Part shown: one piece after another, positions 21,887 to 29,421 of the stretch
Layout of the letters: each line of letters opens with the position of its first letter
Position numbering within the stretch: position 1 is the first letter of the stretch
NCBI GenBank assembly: GCA_022496185.1
Contig: WTXG01000369.1
Span: forward strand, 1 to 29,421
Length of the DNA stretch: 29,421 nucleotides
Direction: 5' to 3'
From: Multifurca ochricompacta
Taxonomy: Eukaryota; Basidiomycota; Agaricomycetes; Russulales; Russulaceae
The notes under the pieces: generated by a model
The model's database searches: none
What the model was told of the DNA's origin: nothing
Seen by the model: only the letters and a program-made list of their open reading frames with translations
Made by a program: the position numbers and the translations under genes

Positions 21887-22067
21887 AAAGAGTTCGTCTT
21901 ACCCTCGTCCTCGCCCTCGTTGTTTTATTATTTAGAATTGATCATCACACCACTTACCACCCCAGGGCTCACGTGATAGCGGTAGCGCCACGGTCACTGT
22001 TCGGTTCGGTTCGGTTCGGAAGCGCTTGCGCAAGTATGGATGACGACGACGACGCTTGCATTCGACC
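21887..22067. promoter_or_regulatory. Short divergent promoter of the promethin-like gene and RPC34
   Basis: Fewer than 250 bp separate the two coding starts. The interval holds a perfect TCACGTGA at 21969-21976, four TTCGG units at 22000-22019, and a CCTCGTCCTCGCCCTCGT pyrimidine-rich block. Shared control of both genes is plausible. Experimental transcription starts are needed to divide it. Confidence 0.5.
21969..21976. promoter_or_regulatory. TCACGTGA palindrome in divergent promoter
   Basis: A perfect palindrome with a CACGTG core about 92 bp upstream of the RPC34 ATG. In fungi such sites bind bHLH factors. Assignment to a particular factor is not possible from sequence. Confidence 0.45.
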
Positions 22068-24007
22068 ATGGCTTCGTCCTCCTCTCCAGCTTCGTCGAGC
22101 AGAAAGCTCAGTTCTCTCGAGACTCGACTCCATCAGAGTGGGCTTCAGGCAGGAAGAGTACGTGTTTCTATTTTTGTTTGCCATAGCCAAAGAACTATAT
22201 CCTAACGACGACCTCTAGCCTCTTACTCAAAGGGAAATCGATGTTCTCGCTCCTGATCCCCATGCACGCACGGATTCCGTCAATTTTCTCCTGGCTGCTG
22301 TATGTGGCGCTCATCTCATTGTGCCTGCATCGTCTCGATTGATATTTACGCGATTACAGGGTCTTCTCAAGCTCATGAGAGATACCAATGGAAATCTTTC
22401 ATACCGTGCCGTACAGAAGAATGAACTCGACGCGTGCGGAGAATGAATCTTCGCGTCTGGCTAATGCTAACTAACGGTCCAGAAAGAAGGGCTTGAGTGG
22501 AGAAGAGAGCATGGTTCTTGGTCACATTCAGGCAGCTGCGAATCAAGGTGACCGTTGGCGATTTCTTTTCTCTGAACTTTCGCTTTAGTCCGAAGCATCT
22601 AGGAATATGGACTAAACATTTAAAAGCAAAAACGGAGCTTCATCAGACGGTGATCGATCGCTGCTTGAAGTCCCTCGTTCAGAAACAGCTCATCAAGTCT
22701 GTCAAAGGCGTCAAGGTTTTATCGATCTGCTCTGCCCTCTGAAGGCCACTCTGACTTCTTGCTTTATAGTACCCAACACGCAAGATTTATATGATGGCAC
22801 ATCTTGAACCATCTGTCGAACTTACAGGAGGACCGTGGTATACAGACAATGAATTAGACACCGAATTCATCAAGTTGCTCTGTAGTGCCTGTCTACGATA
22901 TATCAGAGAGCGGGTCTGTAGCCACTCGTTTCATCCTTCCCTCCGGCTAACTTGGGGATATCTAGACACTACCAAAACACAAGCACGACGAAGGTAGTTC
23001 ATTTTCGTTGCAGCCTTTGTACCCTGTCAATGCTGGTATTTCCTATCCAAACGCCAAGGAAGTCCTCGCCTTTCTGACCAAGAGCAAAATCACGGAGACC
23101 CAATTCACCGAGGAACATGTGGAGATGCTGCTCAATGTTTTAGTACTCGATGGGGAAGTTGAACGAGTGCGCTTGCCTTTAAATCGTTGGTGTTCTGGCA
23201 CACTCCTCCTGATTCCTTACGGCAATAGTTTCCAACGTTTGGTGTCTCAACATGGGCGGACAATGACCTTGGTGATGACGCGTTCGATGACTCTTCCTCC
23301 ACGTCCTCTACTGGAGCGGTCCAAAAGAGAAGGAAAGCCAAAGGAAAGAGGCGACCCGGGGGTGATGGAACGTCATCAAGCACAGAGGACGGAGATGGGC
23401 ACTCACGAAATCAGCCATCGAAGAAGGTACAATCATCCAGGAACAAACGAAAGAAGAGAAAACGTGATCGTGGCGGCATGAGCGACAGCGGCAGCAGCGA
23501 GGGAAGCAATGTCAAAAGACGAAAGAAGCGGAAAACTGATGATGATGACAGTAAAGATGAGGAGGATGGGCACACGTTGAAACGAGTCATATCTGTGTCG
23601 GGGAGTACCTCGAGGTCAATGACAAAATCAGGCGGAAGGGGTAAAGCGTCTGAGCCAGCCTCTCAGTCTGACACCGGTTCTTCGGACTCTGAGAACGACT
23701 CGGAGGAGGGGTCGAAAAGCACGCGACTGCGCTCAAGCTCACGAAAGACCATTAAGCTATCACAATCCAAGAGGAGAGCTCGTACGCGCTCGCCCTTAGC
23801 CCCACGTCCTTAGGCGATAAATTCTTCGGGAGTTCATATGTATATCGAGCAGTCCGCCAAGAACGCGTAGCGTTGGGTTGGTCCGAAGCGCCATGTGGAG
23901 GCTGCCCTGTGTTTGGTTTCTGCAAAGAAGGGGGACCGGTGGGACCTAGCGGTTGCGAGTATTTTGGGGAGTGGCTGAAGAAGGCCGCGATCGCTAGGGA
24001 TTCTTGA
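22068..24007 (+). CDS. RPC34: RNA polymerase III subunit RPC34/RPC6 (C34)
   Basis: A Pol III-specific TFIIE-like subunit that helps TFIIIB recruitment and promoter opening in the nucleus. Nine exons (22068-22157, 22219-22299, 22360-22433, 22483-22547, 22603-22715, 22770-22913, 22966-23166, 23229-23640, 23814-24007) sum to 1,374 nt, 457 aa. Winged-helix segments read LTQREIDVLAPDP, LSYRAVQKNELDA, ELHQTVIDRCLKSLVQKQLI and YPTRKIYMMAHLEPSVELTG. Then come RYIRERTLPKHKHDEG and a third helical domain with AKEVLAFLTKSKITE. The last exon holds YVYRAVRQERVALGW and four Cys in APCGGCPVFGFC...SGCEYF, the ligands of the C34 iron-sulfur cluster. Between these domains is a basic/Ser-rich insertion of about 130 residues, so the protein is longer than the usual 310-320 aa. 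The last intron (23641-23813) is the least certain, because its sequence is fully open in the upstream frame. Confidence 0.92.
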
Positions 24008-24028
24008 CTTGACTTGACTTGACTTGAC
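24004..24028. repeat. (TTGAC)n pentamer repeat at the RPC34 stop codon
   Basis: Five copies of TTGAC begin at the stop codon of RPC34; the TGA lies inside the first unit. Changes in copy number would only affect the 3' UTR. Confidence 0.85.
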
Positions 24029-24143
24029 GAGTAACTTAACTTGTGTCATGGTCAGGTGACCGCATTTTCCACAACAACGGCCAACGATTCATTCAATAAT
24101 CAATCTAAACTCAAAAAGTCAGCCTCAGCGGTGCTTGTTCACA

Positions 24144-25269
24144 ATGTCCCAAGTCTCGCCTAATCCCACATACCCTGGAGGCTGCTCTGCTTTCTTTACA
24201 GATCTTCATTCGATTTTTCGCGTTGGTTGCGACTTGTATCACTCGTTCCGCTTGTTCACGCGTCGTCAATCAAGGGAGCAACTCTGCGCCAATCTTCTCA
24301 GTATTTTCCCATGATCAGATCCTCCGAATGTCCTCGCCGTATCGGTCGAGCGTGTGCGGACACTCATATCCGAAATGCTTTTCAAAGAGCCTTTTTTTTA
24401 TTATCGTAAGATTGCCTGGCCCAGCAATAGATCCGAAGGTCCTCACGCCCTTGCCACCCACCACAGGGCTTATTTTTGGACCGTACATCTTTATTGTCAA
24501 CCTCCCGTTGGGTTGATGACCCTTCTTTTGATTATGACTCTTCCCGAATCTCGTTTGCATTTTACATTCTACGATGCGTAAATCTGTCTCCTGGCTGGCC
24601 GGTCTGTGATCTCCTTTCCAGACTCACCACTGCCACACATCCTCCAGCCATTTCTATCTCCGTGTCCAGTGATTCGGAAATGTTTCGACAATAGGGCCCC
24701 CTTCTCTCGAAATCCGGTGATCGTGCTCAGAACGACACTTCTATACCTGCCGTTCGCATTCCCGTTATCAGGACGTCCACATCTCCTACTTATGCCGAGG
24801 GGGTTCCCAAGGCCAATCGAATCCCCCGTGCTCTCTGTTCAAGGTCAGTAATGACTTTTTGTCCTCCTAGCCCTCATGGTTTGTACCTTCCTCATGACAA
24901 CATCTTCATTGCGATGGTATCCAAAGACTCACGGGAGAACCTTCATCTTAGTACCGGCCATGTCTCCGGCCGTCTTCCTCAATCACATGAGATTCCTTCG
25001 CAATTCCGCAGCACACCTGAAATGTCGGGAATCCATTCCCATCCGGCGAAAAACTCGACTGCAAATTTTGTAATACGTGCGCAATATCGGGGCATACCCC
25101 AGGCTTGACCGGTCCATCTGGAGCAGTTTCCAGGGCTATTCTCCGCTTCTCGTGATGCTCTCGGACATACCCATGGCAAAGTTCCGTTGTTCTTGCCCAG
25201 TCAAATACCCAATCGGGATTCTGCCTTTCGGGAATTCCTCTCGCTACGGACGTCTGGCCTCAGGAAGGA
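24144..25269 (+). pseudogene. Unrecognised, apparently disrupted 5' part of a gene
   Basis: An ATG at 24144 opens a frame reading CSAFFTDLHSIFRVGCDLYH and RQSREQLCANLLSIF. An in-frame TGA (24312-24314) interrupts it, and the same frame then continues with PPNVLAVSVERVRTLISEML up to a canonical GTAAGA donor at 24406. Further right, protein-like stretches occur in one frame, for example AQNDTSIPAVRIPVI (about 24740) and FSASRDALGHTHGKVPLFLP (about 25150). In-frame TAG (24692-24694) and TGA (about 25106) codons interrupt them. No intron set I tried joins the pieces. The stops fit C-to-T changes in CAG or CGA codons. Alternatives are missed introns, assembly indels, or overlapping non-coding RNA. 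I recognise no family. Confidence 0.35.
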
Positions 25270-26538
25270 ATGGAAGAATTCGTTGAAAGCCAGATTGCAG
25301 AACTCCAGAAGCAATTTCCATGCTGGTCAATTTTCGCGTTCTGGCCCGCTGCACGCGTCGGCGCTGCAAAACGTCGTTACAGGAACTCACGAAATATTGG
25401 AGTTGCTATTCCTTGCCGTTCTGTTCCTGCCACGACCTCGAAACATCCATTGCCACTGAAATGGCCAGTTGAACTCGGAACAAACGCTCCTCCCCGAACA
25501 CCTTCTGCAGAATCGAACCACAGTTCGCCGGGTCATCGATCAACTGGTCTTTCTAATTTATTGGGGAAACGGAAAATAAGGTTAGGTTCTGGTTGCGCCA
25601 CCTGGGAGACAATACCTTCAGAAGTTTCGGACCCACAGCGCGGATTTGGGCCAAGTGGGACGCCGGTACATACGCAAAAATATGGATCGCCAAATGCTGA
25701 TGCGCATATTGCCAACGCATTAAAGCGAGGAGAACATACTGTTTCACCAGTCTGTGCCACCACACTCGACGTTCCATTTTCCACCCCTTCTGCACGTTCG
25801 AGGAAGTTTCTGACACCATCTCCATTCACTCCGTTAAATTTTAGTGATCGTGAGGAATCAGGGTGTCGAAAAGAGACAGAGACGGTCTCTCGGGTCTTTC
25901 AACCTTTCGAATATTTTGAAGGACAATTTAGAGATCTCGAGGCCGGCCTCAGGCTGCAATGTTCAGCAGAATTCATCATGGAGTGCTTCCCAGTCAGATC
26001 GAGACAGAAACAGTCTTCTGTCGGGGCGTCTCGTCCCTCAGTCATCGTTTACAAAGTTTCCACGGGCCCGGTCATTGCTGGATCAAAGGATATTATCCGG
26101 GCCTCCTATGGGAAGGGTCATCAGAAGCGAAGCCGTATGAAAGTTTCAGGATATTTGGATAAGGCACGTTACCCGAGAAGTCATGCCAGTCCACCAAAAG
26201 AACTTGGCAACCCTTCGAGAGACGGTTCGGCCCAGGATCCGAACAAGAAATTAGCGCGAGCTAAACATTGTCCCGCACGGACCTTCCATGACATGAAGCC
26301 TACTTCTTCTGTCCACTTGCAGAACGTCGATTTAGAGGTGTATGGAAGACCGCCATCGGCTGAGCACATCGAGGGGGAGATGGCTTGGGACTTTGGTACT
26401 GGCCCAGATATGTCCGTGCGGCATGCAGGCTCAGATCGGCCGCAGGTGCACGTGGGTGGTCTCACCAGCGTGCGCATGATACTGCGCACCGCGGTAGATG
26501 GGAAGATAGGTCCTTGGGCTGCTTCACTGATTAGGTAG
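25270..26538 (+). CDS. Long open frame, unrecognised (possible 3' exon)
   Basis: An uninterrupted 422-codon frame begins at an ATG (start MEEFVESQIAELQKQF) and stops at 26536-26538. In this intron-dense genome a 1.27-kb frame without stops is worth noting. The product is rich in Ser, Pro, Arg and Gly and has no domain, membrane segment or signal I recognise. Stretches such as SPGHRSTGLSNLLGKRKIR and FQPFEYFEGQFRDLEAGLR suggest a disordered, basic protein. The frame stays open upstream of the ATG back to about 25154. It may be the last exon of the disrupted locus to its left. Shorter open frames overlap it on both strands, so it could still be non-coding. It is convergent with the Argonaute gene. 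Confidence 0.35.
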   Translation: MEEFVESQIAELQKQFPCWSIFAFWPAARVGAAKRRYRNSRNIGVAIPCRSVPATTSKHPLPLKWPVELGTNAPPRTPSAESNHSSPGHRSTGLSNLLGKRKIRLGSGCATWETIPSEVSDPQRGFGPSGTPVHTQKYGSPNADAHIANALKRGEHTVSPVCATTLDVPFSTPSARSRKFLTPSPFTPLNFSDREESGCRKETETVSRVFQPFEYFEGQFRDLEAGLRLQCSAEFIMECFPVRSRQKQSSVGASRPSVIVYKVSTGPVIAGSKDIIRASYGKGHQKRSRMKVSGYLDKARYPRSHASPPKELGNPSRDGSAQDPNKKLARAKHCPARTFHDMKPTSSVHLQNVDLEVYGRPPSAEHIEGEMAWDFGTGPDMSVRHAGSDRPQVHVGGLTSVRMILRTAVDGKIGPWAASLIR

Positions 26539-26897
26539 ACCCGTACGTGGGCCATGTCTTGTGTGCTTCCTCTCGGCTACTACCATCATTCGATTCGTAC
26601 GTCGCGTCAATTATCTTTCACCTAGTTACGTCACCTTTTTGGTTGGGCTACCTTCCATAATGCATGTCCGGAAAGGTAAGACTACATTCATCTTTTAGGA
26701 CCGGTATGCACCATCAATACAGGAGAAAGGGAAGGGGGAAGCCAGTTACAAGGGGTTGTAGAAAGTAACGGTAACCAAAATGTACAGGGGAAACGGACAT
26801 CAGTAATAGATAAGATGGTGAACAAACATGTCTGCAACATATATGGCGGTCTATTCGACAACACTCACAACAAATCCGAACCACTGAATACTCGGTT
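26539..26897. other. Convergent intergenic spacer
   Basis: About 360 bp lie between the stop of the plus-strand open frame and the stop of Argonaute. It must contain the Argonaute 3' UTR. I see no gene, repeat or RNA structure. Confidence 0.6.
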
Positions 26898-29262
26898 TCA
26901 CAGGTAGAACATACTTTCCTTTAGTTTACCTTTCACACCACCATTCCAAAGTTTCTCAGCCTCTCTGAATACGTCTTCCTCGGCAGTGGAACCGCTGGTT
27001 GTTGTAGTGTTGGTATCAGAAAAACCCATGAGAAGTTTGTGAAGGTAGCATCGCCCCCGTTCGCAGGCGAGGTCGGCGTAGTACGCAGGAGCCGCCAGGC
27101 TAACAGCTTTTGTAGCCCTAGCAAAGGTATAGCTGATGGCATTGGTCAAGCTCTGGAGGTCATCCGCATTCATATCCATCTCATTGCACACGACATAGTA
27201 ATGCGTTGGGCGGGTCGTGCCTTGCAATCCGCCATGAGCTTGTAGGAAAAAGTCAAACTCGTAGATGGCTGTGACACCACGGTCAACGATTGTGCCCGGT
27301 CTGGGATTTCCATTATGATCTGCATTGACACCCTCCGTGGGGTAGAATCGCGTGTGATGTCTTTTGCCACAGATGACAACGGTCAGCTTGGGGCGATAGG
27401 GACCTTGTGCGGTGTCAAACTTCCTAAACGAAGCCCGGATCTTGGGAATCTCGTCGCTGACAACGATTGAGAATTGGCCCTGCGCGAATACCAAATTAAA
27501 TAGGTTAAATGAAACAAGTGCAATCAATAGACCTCTGAGACGCCATCGCGATAAACGAGAATCCTCTGAGGAAGATCCCTGTTCTTGGCCCGATAAGCCA
27601 GTAAACGCTCCTCCATCATGTTTCTCAAGTCTGTAATCATCTGAGAGAGGGTGAGAAATTGTACTTGTAAGAATCAGAAATGCCGACAGACCTCCTTTTT
27701 CGACTCTTGGATGCGCATGCTTGACGGATACTGACTGAATCGAAGATCTGCACTAGCCACTACGGCGGCGATGGACGGCGTTCCCTTGACCGTTGACGGT
27801 CCTGGATGGGTGACATCCATTCCGACGAGCATAGTAGGGGGTTGACGCAGTTTACTTATGGATACCTCGTCCACAGCGTGGTTGACGCCGCCGAGCTTCA
27901 TGTTTACTTTGAGAGCAACGTTGGCGTAGTACTGTAACTGGCCGCGCTCCTTCCGGATCTTCCCGACTTGCACGCAAACATTAGGAACGTCCAAGTAGAC
28001 GTCGCACAGATGTTTCAAACCCGAGTAAATGTGCTTGTCGCCATTCGACAGGATCACGAGAAGGAAGGCGGGCTTCTGCTTCGTTGCCATCAGTGCACTG
28101 CGAATAGCATTGATCGCCTGAGTTCGAATGGGATCTTGGGGATCTTTTCGCGGAAGCTCTGCAACGGCGATCAGGGGGGGTGTCTGAGTTACACTGATCC
28201 CACAAGTCCTGCACATTGAGGCGAAGCCTTCAATGATGCTCCGCAACTCGGGGTCTTGGGCATCGCTGAATTCGTCCCAACGATTACCATCTTTGATAAC
28301 TAGTACTGTCCACAGGCCAAGCTTGGCGCCTTCAGCAAAGACAACATTCCGTAGGTTCCAACTGGCCCTGTCGTCAACGCTTTGTTCGCCTTTCCCGTAA
28401 CGAATACGGGGTGGACTCAAGATGCGGGCGGGAACGACTGCCATTTCATTGCCAATGGAAACCCCAAACACGTCCAAAACAGGGGAGACACTCGGCCCAC
28501 GCGTAAAACCGAGTTCGCGTAGTCCGCTAACCGTGATGGCATTGGCATTAACATTAGGAGGCTTAGCAGCAACCTTGATCATCTCAGCCGTCTGTTCATC
28601 AAGCAGCCTTCCGCGGAAGGGCTGGCCGGGAAGGATGGTGCACACTTCCGGGGGAAGATAGATAGCCTTCTTGCCTCCCACGTCGACCAAAGGAAGATTT
28701 GGGTAGCGCAAGTTGATTTTGTACTCTACAAATGGGTAATCACGATGGGGACCAGCCCAAAAAAGAGTTTAAGGGGCAACTCACTTCGTCGGAAATATTC
28801 TTCAACAGTGACCGTACCCCCAAGTTCTTGGGCGTCGAATTTGTGTTGCTTGGCGTTGAGTTTGGCCAATCGCTTCACCGTCTTTTGGTGACCGAGATGA
28901 TCGGTTTTGATTCTAACGCGTTGCACGAACGCAGACATTCTCGCACCAAAGCTGGCTTGTTCGAATGCAATCATTGCTTCGGCCAAATTTCCTTCTGAGT
29001 AAAAGGCGGTCGCACAGACATTAACGTTGACCATGAGCTGATTGAACGAAGGCCTGACTGAAGAGTAAAAGCCCCTCCAAGCCTCAAGCCCACCACCAAG
29101 AGGGAATGGCGGCGATGCCGAAGGAAAGAAATAGCGGTTCCTTCCGACAACGACACCGCCACCAGCCTGAGTACGGTTGGATGCGCACTCAAAATAAGGT
29201 TCATGCAGATATGACTGGGAGGATATCGTAGTTTCGGTATTGAGCGTGGCCAACGAGGTAAT
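26898..29262 (-). CDS. Argonaute protein, N-terminus missing at window edge
   Basis: The small-RNA-guided effector of RNA silencing. Visible exons are 29262-28785, 28725-27692, 27640-27533 and 27479-26898, 2,202 nt, 733 residues. Linker 1 reads VVVGRNRYFF and LGGGLEAWRGFYSSVRP. PAZ ends with VTVEEYFRRKYKINLRYPNL and IYLPPEVC. The MID pocket for the guide 5' phosphate keeps IYSGLKHLCD, CVQVGK and LKVNMKLGG. PIWI has the full catalytic set: Asp in GMDVTHP, Glu in ESKKEMI, Asp in VYRDGVSE and His in RPTHYYVV. The protein ends LKESMFYL, close to the usual Argonaute C-terminus. Slicing is therefore expected. An acceptor (CTTGCGTAG) precedes 29262; the N-domain exons lie further upstream, and I could not place one in the last 159 bp. 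Introns are about 50-60 nt. Confidence 0.95.
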
Positions 29263-29421
29263 CTACGCAAGTTGATAAGTTGTCAGTTCTCAAAGAACAA
29301 AGACATGGCTTTACTGTTGTAAGCTATCCGTTTCTATGGCTGTGTATACTCGATGGTTAACGTGTATTCTTCAGGCCTTTATCAATGTACTATTGGCCGT
29401 CATCGTCCTCGAAATAAGAAA

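Noticed and set aside
25533..25829. Minus-strand 98-codon frame opposite the long plus-strand frame
   Set aside because: It is shorter than the plus-strand frame, has no splice support, and looks like a shadow.
1..29421. CRISPR arrays, integrases, insertion sequences or a biosynthetic cluster
   Set aside because: No regularly spaced repeats, transposase or reverse transcriptase motifs, or clustered tailoring enzymes were seen; the gene content is ordinary fungal chromosomal.

Overview
This is a fungal, most likely basidiomycete (Agaricomycete), nuclear fragment. The evidence is genes split by many introns of about 50-60 nt with GTRNGY-type donors, a typical fungal gene set, a basidiomycete-style F-box protein and an Argonaute. 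I rebuilt exon structures by hand from reading frames, splice-site consensus and protein-family knowledge. Eight protein genes are well supported. For MRE11, FAD1, the F-box gene, the SUZ gene, the zinc-cluster factor and RPC34, and for the visible part of Argonaute, the summed exons are a multiple of three.

Layout, left to right. 1-2507 holds no gene I can support. 2508-4033 (-) is FAD synthase (FAD1). It is divergent, across about 700 bp, from MRE11 (4732-7654, +), the nuclease of the MRE11-RAD50-NBS1 complex. An F-box-like protein (7859-8899, +) follows, then a small SUZ/SUZ-C protein (9070-9799, -) and mitochondrial ribosomal protein uS17m (10150-10625, -), which has an apparent one-base frame break. 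10640-14232 is a gene-poor stretch crowded with simple repeats and C-rich tracts. It forms the long leader or promoter of a large Zn2Cys6 transcription factor (14233-18464, +, 13 exons, 1,090 aa). 18465-20971 is mostly intergenic, with one weak minus-strand candidate. 20972-about 21886 (-) encodes a small, very hydrophobic protein with the architecture of promethin/LDAF1 lipid-droplet proteins. It shares a promoter of under 250 bp with the RNA polymerase III subunit RPC34 gene (22068-24007, +). 24144-26538 (+) is an unrecognised, probably degenerate or mis-assembled gene ending in a 422-codon open frame. 26898 to the right edge (-) is an Argonaute with a complete slicer tetrad and its N-terminus cut off.

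There is no operon-like logic. The genes are housekeeping (flavin, DNA repair, mitochondrial translation, Pol III), regulatory (zinc-cluster factor, F-box) and RNA silencing (Argonaute). The points that most deserve a second look are the promethin-like gene, lineage-specific insertions in FAD1 and RPC34, the broken locus beside Argonaute, two independent one-base frame breaks, and five copies of the palindrome TCACGTGA.
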